Below are positions 18,112 to 26,019 of a DNA stretch of 64,000 bases, in pieces. The number at the start of each line of letters is the position of its first letter. Positions within the stretch are counted from its first letter, which is position 1. A model generated the notes under the pieces. The model was not told the DNA's origin. It made no database searches and saw only the letters and a program-made list of their open reading frames with translations. This DNA comes from Solirubrobacteraceae bacterium (GTDB lineage: Bacteria; Actinomycetota; Thermoleophilia; Solirubrobacterales; Solirubrobacteraceae): positions 186,001 to 250,000 of the forward strand of contig JALNWQ010000004.1 of NCBI GenBank assembly GCA_023230855.1, given 5' to 3'. The position numbers and the translations under genes are program-made.

Positions 18112-18243
18112 CGTCGGCCGACGGGCGCCGGATGCCTCCGTCGGTCCGACCCTTCGGATCCGGCCCGTCGAGTGTACGGGCCGCGCGCCACCACCGCGAG
18201 GGCGGTCCGGCGCAGCCGTGGGCCCGATGCCGGCTCCGCCCGG

Positions 18244-19236
18244 TCAGAGCCGGCGGTCGACGACGCCCCGGGCGACGAGCGCGAGCGCGTCCGCGCGACG
18301 CACGTCGTCGTCGGCCGGAAGCGCGGCGAGCGCGGCGGCCACGAGCTCGCGAGCGCGGTCCTCGGTGGCGGCGATCGCGCCGGTCGCCGCGATCCGGTCG
18401 CAGACGCCCTCGGCGTCGGCGGGACCGATCGTCGTCGGATCGAGCGCCGCCAGCTCGGCGCTCTCGGCGCGGGCCAGGAGGAACGGCAACGTCATCGTGC
18501 CGTCCAGCAGGTCGGTCCCGCGCGCCTTGCCGGTCACCTCGGGTGGCCCGACGACGTCGAGCACGTCGTCGAACAGCTGGAACGCGACGCCGAGGGCCTC
18601 GGCGAACCGGGCGTACGCGTCGGGGTCGCGGTCCCCGGCCAGCGCGCCGAGCCGTGCGGCGGCGGCGAAGAGGGCGCCCGTCTTGAGCCGACACCGCTCG
18701 AGGTAGCGGGCCTCGTCCACGTCGGCGCGCCAGGCGTCCGCCCGCTGGAGCAGCTCGCCGCGCGCGAGCGCCCGCGAGGCCTCGGCCAGCACCGCGGCGG
18801 GCTCCGGGTCCCCGCCCCGGGCGATCTCGGCGAACGCGGCGGCGAGCAACCGGTCGCCGACGACGGTGGCGGCGGCCCGACCATGGGTGTGGAACGCCGT
18901 CGGTCGACCGCGCCGGAGCGGCGCGGCGTCGAGCACGTCGTCGTGGACGAGCGTCGCGGTGTGGATGAGCTCGACGGCGACGCCGGCGCGCACGACCGCG
19001 TCGCGCGGCGCGCCGTCGACCGGTGCGCCGGCGACGAGGATCGCCAGCAGCGGCCGCAGGCGCTTGCCGCCGGCGGCGACGGTGCGCTCGGCGACCTCGT
19101 CGACCGGGCCGTCGCCGGGGGCCGCGGCGCGCCGCAGGCGGGCCTCGATCAGGGCCAGCAGCGGTGGGACGCCCGGCCCGGCCACCTCGACGATCGGTCG
19201 TAGGACGGCCGGAACCTCGTGCCGCGTGGCCGGCAT
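18244..19236 (-). CDS. Polyprenyl (geranylgeranyl-/oligoprenyl) diphosphate synthase
   Basis: Condenses isopentenyl diphosphate with allylic diphosphates in the cytoplasm. The 330-residue trans-prenyltransferase has GGKRLRP (56-62), the first Asp-rich motif DDVLD (99-103), GDRLLAAAF, the KTG segment and the second motif FDDVLDVVG. The residues before the first DDxxD are small to medium, so a product longer than farnesyl is plausible, for example the menaquinone side chain or a carotenoid precursor. The gene lies just downstream of the cytochrome bc-type complex genes (qcrABC), which fits quinone synthesis. Product chain length cannot be read from sequence. Confidence 0.92.
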   Translation of the reverse strand: MPATRHEVPAVLRPIVEVAGPGVPPLLALIEARLRRAAAPGDGPVDEVAERTVAAGGKRLRPLLAILVAGAPVDGAPRDAVVRAGVAVELIHTATLVHDDVLDAAPLRRGRPTAFHTHGRAAATVVGDRLLAAAFAEIARGGDPEPAAVLAEASRALARGELLQRADAWRADVDEARYLERCRLKTGALFAAAARLGALAGDRDPDAYARFAEALGVAFQLFDDVLDVVGPPEVTGKARGTDLLDGTMTLPFLLARAESAELAALDPTTIGPADAEGVCDRIAATGAIAATEDRARELVAAALAALPADDDVRRADALALVARGVVDRRL

Positions 19237-19285
19237 CGGCGTCGGAGGGGTGCCGCGCCGGACGATCCGGCGCGGCCGGGCGGCC

Positions 19286-20047
19286 CTAGTGGCCGCCCTC
19301 CGCCGCTCCGCTGCTCTTCAGCGTCGAGAGGAAGAACGCCATCTCGTCGAGCGCCTCGGGACCCAGCTCGCGGAAGGACGGCATCGGGAGCGTCGGGTTG
19401 ATCATCGTCTCGCGGATCGCGCCCTCCTTCAGGCGGTCACCGATCTCGGTCAGCGGCGGCCCGGGGCCGTCGTTGCCGTTCGGTCCGATCTTGTGGCAGC
19501 CGCCGCAACCGCTCTGGGCGGTCAGGCGACGGCCGGCCTCCCAGCGGACCTGGTCCTCGTGGGACGCCGCCGCGATCGACGCCGGCGGATCGATGTTCAC
19601 CTGCGACGGGGCGCCGGCCTCGGCGCCGAGGTACGACAGGAGCGCCATCGCGCTGATGACGAAGATGCCGGCCGTCGTGGCGAGCGGGCGCCGGAGCGGG
19701 TGGCGCTCCGGGTTGCGGTCGTAGAACGGCAGCAGGAACAGCAGGATCATCGCGATCGTCGGGATGCCGACGGTCGCCAGGCCCACGAGCTCGGGCGGCT
19801 TGATGACCTTCAGGAGCTCGAAGGCCCAGAAGTAGTACCACTCGGGTCGCGGTGCGTAGGTCGTGGTCGTCGCGTCGGCCTTGGCGGTCAGCTCGCCGCC
19901 GAGCGTCAGCGACATGAGCATGATCGTCCCGATGACGACGATCATCATCACGCCGTCCTTGACGATGATGTAGGGGAAGAACGGCTTCCCCTGCGCCTTC
20001 AGGATGGCGTACTCGCGGAGGTACTCCTCCTTCTCGCGCTGGTTCAT
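19286..20047 (-). CDS. qcrC: Menaquinol:cytochrome c reductase, cytochrome b C-terminal half fused to cytochrome c (QcrC type)
   Basis: A 253-residue membrane subunit resembling Bacillus QcrC: a subunit-IV-like part with about three membrane helices (33-50, 88-107, 124-141) and the quinol-site motif PEWY (68-71), followed by a periplasmic monohaem cytochrome c domain. The latter has CGGCH (181-185) and a Met ligand candidate in PTLPMPSF (about 222). It accepts electrons from the Rieske protein and passes them to cytochrome c or an oxidase. The ATG overlaps the qcrB stop by 4 bases. Short split cytochrome b plus fused cytochrome c is the arrangement known from Firmicutes and some deep actinobacteria. 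Confidence 0.93.
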   Translation of the reverse strand: MNQREKEEYLREYAILKAQGKPFFPYIIVKDGVMMIVVIGTIMLMSLTLGGELTAKADATTTTYAPRPEWYYFWAFELLKVIKPPELVGLATVGIPTIAMILLFLLPFYDRNPERHPLRRPLATTAGIFVISAMALLSYLGAEAGAPSQVNIDPPASIAAASHEDQVRWEAGRRLTAQSGCGGCHKIGPNGNDGPGPPLTEIGDRLKEGAIRETMINPTLPMPSFRELGPEALDEMAFFLSTLKSSGAAEGGH

Positions 20048-20850
20048 GCGTCGTGCTCCTTCAGGTCGCCGCTGACCTTGTCGGCGCGGATCCAGGGCGG
20101 CGCGGTGGTGCCCAGCTTGATGACGAGGTAGAGGTGCGCCGATATCAGGCCGATGATGAGACCGGGTATCAGCATCATGTGGATGATGTAGAACCGCGAC
20201 AACGTGACGGCCGTGACGTCTGGCCCTCCGAGCGCCGCGGGCGGCGTGAACGGCCCGAGGAACGGGGCGTTGCCGGCGATGTTCATCGCCACGACCGACG
20301 CCCAGTACGCGCGCTGGTCGAACGGCAGCAGGTAGCCGGTGACCGACATCGCGAGCGTCAGGACGAGCAGCGCGACGCCGATGACCCAGTTGAGCTCACG
20401 CGGGTACTTGTACGCGCCGAAGAAGAACGTCCTCGCCATGTGGAGGAAGACGAGGAGCACCATCACGGTGGATCCCCAGCGGTGCATGCCGTGCACGAAC
20501 TCGCCGAGGAAGACCTCGTTGTTGATGTACTTCATCGACTCGTACGCGCGGCTCGCGGACGGCTCGTAGTACATCGCCAGGACCATGCCGGTGATGACCT
20601 GGTTGATGAAGGCCACCATCGTGGCCGTGCCCAGGGTGTAGAACCAGTTGGTCCCCTTGGGGATCGGCCGGAACATCACCCAGCGGACGGTGCCCGAGAG
20701 CGACGTGCGCTCGTCGACCCAGTCGGCGGCGCTGATGCCCGCGTCCTTGGCCTTGTCGACGAAGCCGTCGTCGACCGTCGGGTCGTCGGGGCGCTTCGGC
20801 TGCGGACGGACCGCGGCCGGTGGAGAGGGGAGGATCTTGAACTTCGCCAT
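20044..20850 (-). CDS. qcrB: Menaquinol:cytochrome c reductase, cytochrome b6-like subunit
   Basis: A four-helix, 268-residue cytochrome b6-type subunit carrying the two b haems. Ligands are His123/His224 and His137/His239. The second pair is 15 residues apart, as in b6 rather than bc1 proteins. KYPRELNW and GYLLPFDQRAYW are typical of the b6/QcrB loops. The protein has no cysteine at all: the residue at the usual haem ci attachment site (xFYCLG in b6) is Thr72 in WFYTLG. A soluble N-terminal extension of about 45 residues is also present. The gene lies between the Rieske and cytochrome b/c genes in one operon. Confidence 0.93.
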   Translation of the reverse strand: MAKFKILPSPPAAVRPQPKRPDDPTVDDGFVDKAKDAGISAADWVDERTSLSGTVRWVMFRPIPKGTNWFYTLGTATMVAFINQVITGMVLAMYYEPSASRAYESMKYINNEVFLGEFVHGMHRWGSTVMVLLVFLHMARTFFFGAYKYPRELNWVIGVALLVLTLAMSVTGYLLPFDQRAYWASVVAMNIAGNAPFLGPFTPPAALGGPDVTAVTLSRFYIIHMMLIPGLIIGLISAHLYLVIKLGTTAPPWIRADKVSGDLKEHDA

Positions 20851-20868
20851 TGAGCTCGTCGTCCGTGA

Positions 20869-21672
20869 TCAGGAGCCGGGGATGCCGGGCGTCGCGGGGA
20901 GCTTCCGCATCGTCGGGGTCGACGGGAAGAAGTACTCGCCCAGGCCGTCGAGGGGCTGGCCCGGGGGCCGCGGCGAGAACCGTCGCAGCTCCTGGTTGAC
21001 GGAGAAGCGCTTGCCGACCTGCACGCGGGTGCCGGCCGGGACGCGGGAGCCGAGGTGCCCGGCCTCGCCGGCCTCGCCGTCGGCGACGGGACGCAGCGGC
21101 GTGCCGTCGGCGCGCACGAGGCGCGTGTAGAAGCGGTCGAGCGGACGGACGGGCGGGCCGCCGGCGACGCTGCCGCGGAAGTCGTACACGCCGCCGTGAC
21201 AGGGACAGATGAAGTGCTTCGCGGCCTGCACGAACCGGGCGGGGCAGCCCATGTGCATGCAGCGGGACGAGATCGCGATGACCTCGTTCCACTGGTCGGC
21301 GCGCTCGGCCGCCTTGCGACCGCCGGGCACGTCCTTGTCGCCGTCGATGCCGTCGTTCCAGCGCCGGACGTAGACCGTGGTCTTGCCGATCTGGCCGGTC
21401 TTGGGGTCGAGCGTCATGACCCGCGGGACGTACGTCTCGTCGGGGATCTCGTCGAGCGGGCCGATGTCGTGCCAGCCGGTGTCCACCTCGACGAATGGCT
21501 GTCCGATCGCGAATCCGGCGGCGGAGAGGGCCACGCCACCGATCGCGATGCCACCCGTGACGTTCGCGGCGAGCGACATCAGGCGCCGACGGGTGACCGT
21601 CTCGCCTTCGAAGGCGCCGGGGATGCCTCGGTCGAGGGTGTACTTGCTCTGCTCTGGGCGTCGTTCGGACAC
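20869..21672 (-). CDS. qcrA: Rieske iron-sulfur subunit of the menaquinol:cytochrome c reductase
   Basis: A 267-residue [2Fe-2S] protein that takes electrons from quinol. It has one N-terminal membrane segment (about 36-56) preceded by TRRRLM, a twin-arginine-like export signal, and the Rieske boxes CMHMGC (138-143) and CPCHGG (156-161). An insertion with GDKDVPGGRK lies before the first box. The start is GTG 21672, chosen because CACGCAGGAG lies about 7 bases upstream and no ATG fits. It is first in qcrA-qcrB-qcrC, 18 bases from qcrB. Its Tat signal fits the tatA-tatC genes nearby. Confidence 0.92.
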   Translation of the reverse strand: MSERRPEQSKYTLDRGIPGAFEGETVTRRRLMSLAANVTGGIAIGGVALSAAGFAIGQPFVEVDTGWHDIGPLDEIPDETYVPRVMTLDPKTGQIGKTTVYVRRWNDGIDGDKDVPGGRKAAERADQWNEVIAISSRCMHMGCPARFVQAAKHFICPCHGGVYDFRGSVAGGPPVRPLDRFYTRLVRADGTPLRPVADGEAGEAGHLGSRVPAGTRVQVGKRFSVNQELRRFSPRPPGQPLDGLGEYFFPSTPTMRKLPATPGIPGS

Positions 21673-21716
21673 ATGAACTCCTGCGTGATCCCACGGGGCC
21701 GTGCGGGACGGCCGAG

Positions 21717-21722
21717 ATCGTA
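21717..21722 (-). promoter_or_regulatory. -10 hexamer TACGAT of the qcrABC operon
   Basis: TANNNT match 44 bases upstream of the qcrA GTG. It leaves a leader of about 38 bases with a Shine-Dalgarno sequence. Confidence 0.45.
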
Positions 21723-21789
21723 TCGGCCTTGGGCGCACGGCGAGCGCTCCGTCGCCCGGGCGCACCGTTCGGGCGGCCCGATCGTCCGG

Positions 21790-22359
21790 TCAGAGCAGGG
21801 ATTCCAGCTGTTCCCCGGTGGGCGGTCGTCCGTCGCGGATCCCGGCCAGGGCGGCGGCCTCGGGCGAGGACGCCCCGTGCCCGAGGGCGTTCGCGGCGAC
21901 CGTCCACAGCGTGCGCGTGCGGTCGCGCGCCTCGTCGGGCGGCCCCGTCCCGGCGTCCGGGCCGGGCCGCGCCCACGCCGGCGCGGCGTGCAAGGTCGCG
22001 ACCATCGCCACGACGTCGGCGAGGATCGCGATGTCGCCGACCCACCCGCCGGCGGCGAGGCGCTGGAGCCCGAGCGCCAGCAGGCGGTCGCCGACGAGGA
22101 GCGCGAGGTCGCGGTCGTCGGTGCGGACGATCCGGCCGTGCTCGGGCGCGTGGTGCAGGAGCTCGGCCTCGCGGGTGGCCTCGGCCGCGAACGCCAGGTC
22201 GGGGCCCACGATCGCCGCCCGCGGGCCCGACGACACGCGCTCGGCGATCGACCGGTCGGCGTCGGCGGCCGGCGTCGCGGTCACGTCGGCGAGCAGTCCC
22301 CCCTCGGTACGGAGCGCGTCGGCGATCGCCACGAGCGGATCGTCGGCGCGCCCGCTCAT
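21790..22359 (-). CDS. Hypothetical Ala-rich helical protein co-transcribed with hemL
   Basis: A 189-residue, largely helical, cytoplasmic-looking protein that I do not recognise. The stretch RDLALLVGDRLLALGLQRLA resembles the GDxLLa helix of polyprenyl synthases, but no DDxxD motif is present, so this is at most a fold-level hint towards a regulatory or degenerate subunit. The ATG at 22359 overlaps the hemL stop codon by 4 bases (ATGA), showing translational coupling to hemL. It ends about 120 bases before the qcrA start. Confidence 0.65.
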   Translation of the reverse strand: MSGRADDPLVAIADALRTEGGLLADVTATPAADADRSIAERVSSGPRAAIVGPDLAFAAEATREAELLHHAPEHGRIVRTDDRDLALLVGDRLLALGLQRLAAGGWVGDIAILADVVAMVATLHAAPAWARPGPDAGTGPPDEARDRTRTLWTVAANALGHGASSPEAAALAGIRDGRPPTGEQLESLL

Positions 22360-23639
22360 CCGGCCGCCTCGAACGCCGCCGCGGCCGCGTCGACGGTGCG
22401 GGCGACGTGGTCGTCGTCGTGGGCGAGCGACACGAACCACGCCTCGTACTGCGACGGCGGGGCGTACACCCCGCGGGCCAGCAGCGCCCGGCACCAGTCG
22501 GCGAACGCGTCGTGGTCGCAGTCCCGGGCGTCGTCGTAGGTGCGGACCGGTGCGTCGCGGAAGAACACGGTCAACAGGCCGTTGCCCTCCACGACGTGCA
22601 CGGGCCGGCCCTTCGCCGCGTCGCGCAGTCCGTCGGCGAGCGACCGGGTCGTCGCGCGCAGGCGCGCGTAGGCGGCGTCGTCGAGCATCCGCAGGCTCGC
22701 GAGGCCGGCGGCGACCGCGAGCGGGTTGCCGCTGAGCGTGCCCGCCTGGTACACGTCGCCGACGGGGGCGAGGCGCTCCATGAGCTCGCGCGAGCCGCCG
22801 AACGCGGCGGCCGGCAGTCCGCCGCCGATGACCTTGCCCATGACGGTGAGGTCGGGGACGATCCCGAGCAGGTCCTGCGCGCCGCCGGGGGCGACGCGGA
22901 ACCCCGTGATGACCTCGTCGAAGATCAGGAGCGCGCCGGCGTCGACGGTCGCGGACCGGAGGTGGGCGAGGAACCCGTCGTCGGCGGGGACGAGGCCCAT
23001 GTTCGCCGGGATCGGCTCGCAGATGACCGCGGCGACGTCACCGCGGGCCAGGGCGGCGTCGACGGCGGCGCGGTCGTTCCACGGCACGACGACCGTCGCC
23101 CGGGCCGCCGACTCGAGCACCCCGGCCGACGCGGGGATGCCCTGGGTCGCCAGGCCGGACCCGGCGTCGGCGAGCAGGCCGTCGACGTGGCCGTGGTAGG
23201 CGCCGGCGAACTTCACGACGACCTCGCGGCCGGTCGCGGCGCGCGCCAGGCGGATCGCGCTCATCGACGCCTCGGTGCCGGACGACGTCATCCGGACCAT
23301 CTCCACCGACGGCACCCGCTTGACGATCTCCTCGGCGAGCTCGACCTCGAGCCCCGTCGGGGCGCCGAAGGTCGTGCCGGCCACCGCGGCCTCCTCGACC
23401 GCCCGCAGGATGTCCGGGTGGGCGTGGCCGTGGATGAGCGGGCCCCAGGAGCAGACCCAGTCGACGAAGCGGTTGCCGTCGACGTCGACGAGCTCGGCGC
23501 CGGACGCCCGCTCGACGAACAGCGGGTCGCGGCCGATCGAGCGCATCGCCCGCACCGGCGAGTTGACGCCGCCGGGCAGCACCCGGCGGGCGCGGGCGAA
23601 GAGGTCGGCGGACTTGGCGTCGGTCAGCGAGGCGGGCAC
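22356..23639 (-). CDS. hemL: Glutamate-1-semialdehyde 2,1-aminomutase
   Basis: PLP enzyme that converts glutamate-1-semialdehyde to 5-aminolevulinate, the C5-pathway entry to tetrapyrroles. The 427-residue protein has class-III aminotransferase features: SSGTEA (119-124), AYHGH (147-151), the PLP-stacking DEV (241-243) and the Schiff-base Lys269 in VMGKVIGGGLP. The N-terminal LPGGVNSPVRA is diagnostic of HemL. The GTG at 23639 is the only start giving this N-terminus. It lies downstream of the siroheme-decarboxylase-like and hemB genes on the same strand, so a tetrapyrrole cluster is present. Confidence 0.95.
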   Translation of the reverse strand: MPASLTDAKSADLFARARRVLPGGVNSPVRAMRSIGRDPLFVERASGAELVDVDGNRFVDWVCSWGPLIHGHAHPDILRAVEEAAVAGTTFGAPTGLEVELAEEIVKRVPSVEMVRMTSSGTEASMSAIRLARAATGREVVVKFAGAYHGHVDGLLADAGSGLATQGIPASAGVLESAARATVVVPWNDRAAVDAALARGDVAAVICEPIPANMGLVPADDGFLAHLRSATVDAGALLIFDEVITGFRVAPGGAQDLLGIVPDLTVMGKVIGGGLPAAAFGGSRELMERLAPVGDVYQAGTLSGNPLAVAAGLASLRMLDDAAYARLRATTRSLADGLRDAAKGRPVHVVEGNGLLTVFFRDAPVRTYDDARDCDHDAFADWCRALLARGVYAPPSQYEAWFVSLAHDDDHVARTVDAAAAAFEAAG

Positions 23640-23727
23640 GGGCGGCTGGAGAGTGTGGCGGGCCGACCGGACGGAGCCCGGAGGGGAGGGGTCGGGACGC
23701 CGGTCGTCGCCGGCGTCCCGTGGCGGG

Positions 23728-24840
23728 TCAGACGCCCGCGTGCTCCCGCTCCCACGCCTTGAACTCGTCGGTGAAGTACTTCAACCGGATCTTCTTGAAC
23801 TCGGTCGAGCTGTAGAGCGTGGCGCGGTCGTGGATCCCGTCGACCTCGGCGTGGATCGCGTCGAGGATCGCGTCGCACTCCTCCTTGGAGCGCCCGTGGG
23901 CCATCGTGAAGACCTGGTACTTCCAGTCGGCGTACGTGGGCCGCTGGTAGCAGTGGCTGATGCCGCGGTAGGCGGCCATCTTGATCCCGATCTCCTCGAT
24001 CCGGTCGGGGTCGACCTGCCACACGCCCATGCCGTTGGCGCTGAACCCGGCGCGGCGGTGGAAGAGGATCGCGGCGACGCGGCGCAGGAGCTTGCGCTCC
24101 GTCATGCCCTCGAGGTGCTCGAGCAGGGCCTCCTGCGACACGCCGAGCTCCTCGGCCGCGGGCGCGAACGGCTCGGACGTGATCGGCAGGTCGCCCTGGG
24201 TGGCGCGGACGACGCGCTTGTCGAACTCGTCGTAGGGCTGGCGCTCGGTCTCGGCGGGCGGCACGGCCTCTCCGGCCTTGGCGAGCGCGTCGGTGCCGCC
24301 CTCCATCTCGAGGTCCATCCGGATCTTGAAGAGCTGCAGCGTCGGCAGCTGGCGGATCGACTCGGCGCCGGTGAGCTCCTGCAGGACGTCGAGCGTGCCC
24401 TGCAGGCCGAGCGAGGAGTCCTCCTCGACGGCGAGCGTGAACCACATGTTGAACTCGTGGTTGCGCAGGTAGTTGTGGCTCACGCCGGGGTGCGAGTTGA
24501 TGATCTTCGCCGGGCGCCACGGCACCTCGGGGTCGACCTTGGCCGCGACGAGCATCGATCCGTACCCGAACGCGCGCGTGTCGAAGATCGGGGTGACCTG
24601 GCGGATGATCCGCTCGCGCTGCAGCCGCTCGGTGCGGGTGAGGAGCTCCTCCTCCGCGACGTCGAGCTCGGCGGCGATCGCCGCGAACGGGCGGGGGATG
24701 AGCGGGAAGGCGCCCTGCAGCCGGTTGAGGAGCTGCTTGTCGAGCGCGTCGAGGTCGATCGCCGCGCCGTCCTTGCGGGTCCGGACCTTGCCGACGCCGG
24801 GAAGGACGCCGTCGTCGCGGGTCGTGTCACTGGTGGCCAT
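23728..24840 (-). CDS. Fused AhbA-AhbB/NirDL-type siroheme decarboxylase (tandem Lrp/AsnC-like)
   Basis: A 370-residue protein made of two Lrp/AsnC-like halves (about 25-165 and 190-345). Each has a winged helix (LDKQLLNRLQ; FDKRVVRAT) followed by the ligand half with the siroheme-decarboxylase signatures GVSHNYLRNHEFNMWFTL and GISHCYQRPTYADWKYQVFTM. Relatives remove the C12 and C18 acetate carboxyls of siroheme to give didecarboxysiroheme, a step to haem d1 or to haem by the siroheme route. The genes flank hemB and hemL, supporting a tetrapyrrole role over transcription control. ATG 24840 follows CGGAGGA. I see no nitrite reductase or other d1 genes here. Confidence 0.88.
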   Translation of the reverse strand: MATSDTTRDDGVLPGVGKVRTRKDGAAIDLDALDKQLLNRLQGAFPLIPRPFAAIAAELDVAEEELLTRTERLQRERIIRQVTPIFDTRAFGYGSMLVAAKVDPEVPWRPAKIINSHPGVSHNYLRNHEFNMWFTLAVEEDSSLGLQGTLDVLQELTGAESIRQLPTLQLFKIRMDLEMEGGTDALAKAGEAVPPAETERQPYDEFDKRVVRATQGDLPITSEPFAPAAEELGVSQEALLEHLEGMTERKLLRRVAAILFHRRAGFSANGMGVWQVDPDRIEEIGIKMAAYRGISHCYQRPTYADWKYQVFTMAHGRSKEECDAILDAIHAEVDGIHDRATLYSSTEFKKIRLKYFTDEFKAWEREHAGV

Positions 24841-24997
24841 GGGGGTCCTCCGGTCGGCCGTGCGCCGCGGTCCGCGGGCGCGGACCACCGGTCGGTGCCC
24901 CGAGACCGCCGGGCCACCGCCGCACGTCGAGGTCTCCTCGTTGATCCTACGGATCGGCGCGCACCGTGGATGCTCGATCGGCGCGGGCGGCCGTGGC

Positions 24998-25999
24998 CTA
25001 CCCGGCCAGGCGCTCCGCGACGTCGAGCGCGAAGTACGTCGCGACGATGTCGGCGCCGGCCCGGCGGATCGCGAGCAGGGACTCCATGACGACGGCGTCC
25101 TCGTCGACGTACCCGGCCGCGGCTCCGGCCTTGATCATCGAGTACTCGCCGCTCACCTGGTAGGCGGCGACCGGCATCGCAGTGGCGTCCTTCACCCGGC
25201 GGACGAGGTCGAGCGCGGGGCCGGCGGGCTTCACCATGAGGACGTCGGCGCCCTCGTCGACGTCGGTCAGCGCCTCGCGGACCGCCTCGTCGCCGTTGGC
25301 GGGATCCATCTGGTAGCTGCGGCGGTCCCCGAACGCCGGGGTCGACCCGGCGGCCTCGCGGAACGGTCCGTAGTACGCGGACGCGAGCTTGGCGCTGTGG
25401 GCGACGACCACGACCCGGTCGTGGCCGGCCTCGTCGAGCGCGTCGCGGATGCGGCCGATCCGGCCGTCCATCATGTCGGACGGGTAGAGCACCTCGGCGC
25501 CGGCGTCGGCCTGGGACACCGCGGTGCGGGCGAGGAGCTCGAGCGTCGCGTCGTTCTGCACCCCGCCGTGCCCGTCGAGCAGCCCGCAGTGGCCGTGGTC
25601 GGTGTACTCGCACAGGCACAGGTCGACGCCGACGATCAGGTCGGGCGCCGCGCGCCGGATCGCCCGGGTCGCCTGCTGGACGATCCCGTCGTCGGCCCAC
25701 GCGCCGGATCCCTCGGCGTCCTTGACCGTCGGGATGCCGAAGAGCATCACGCCGCCCAGGCCGGCGTCGTGCGCGCGCCGGGCGAGCGCGACCGCCCCGT
25801 CGATCCCCCAGCGCGACACGCCGGGCATCGCGTCGATCGGCGTCGACGCGGGCGCCCCGTCGGGACCGACGCCGTCGAGCCCCTCCTCGACGAAGATCGG
25901 CAGGACGAGCTGGGCGGGCCGCAGCGTCGTCTCGCGCACCGCCGCCCGCAGCGCCGGGGTGCGACGGAGCCGGCGGGGACGGGATCGCGGGAAGGCCAT
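24998..25999 (-). CDS. hemB: Porphobilinogen synthase (5-aminolevulinate dehydratase)
   Basis: Condenses two 5-aminolevulinate molecules into porphobilinogen. The 333-residue TIM barrel shows the catalytic lysines Lys204 (HSAKLASAYYGPFR) and Lys257 (LMVKPAG). The Cys trio C128, C130 and C138 in CLCEYTDHGHC is the zinc-binding type, rather than the Asp-rich Mg-dependent type. YPSDMMDGRIGRIR is the family signature. ATG 25999 is preferred over an upstream ATG at 26029 because TACGTT ends 6 bases before it. The gene precedes the siroheme-decarboxylase-like gene and hemL on the same strand. Confidence 0.95.
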   Translation of the reverse strand: MAFPRSRPRRLRRTPALRAAVRETTLRPAQLVLPIFVEEGLDGVGPDGAPASTPIDAMPGVSRWGIDGAVALARRAHDAGLGGVMLFGIPTVKDAEGSGAWADDGIVQQATRAIRRAAPDLIVGVDLCLCEYTDHGHCGLLDGHGGVQNDATLELLARTAVSQADAGAEVLYPSDMMDGRIGRIRDALDEAGHDRVVVVAHSAKLASAYYGPFREAAGSTPAFGDRRSYQMDPANGDEAVREALTDVDEGADVLMVKPAGPALDLVRRVKDATAMPVAAYQVSGEYSMIKAGAAAGYVDEDAVVMESLLAIRRAGADIVATYFALDVAERLAG

Positions 26000-26005
26000 G
26001 GGCGC

Positions 26006-26011
26006 AACGTA
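26006..26011 (-). promoter_or_regulatory. -10 hexamer TACGTT of hemB
   Basis: Ends 6 bases before the hemB ATG with no Shine-Dalgarno sequence between; predicts a leaderless mRNA. Confidence 0.6.
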
Positions 26012-26019
26012 GCGCGCGG

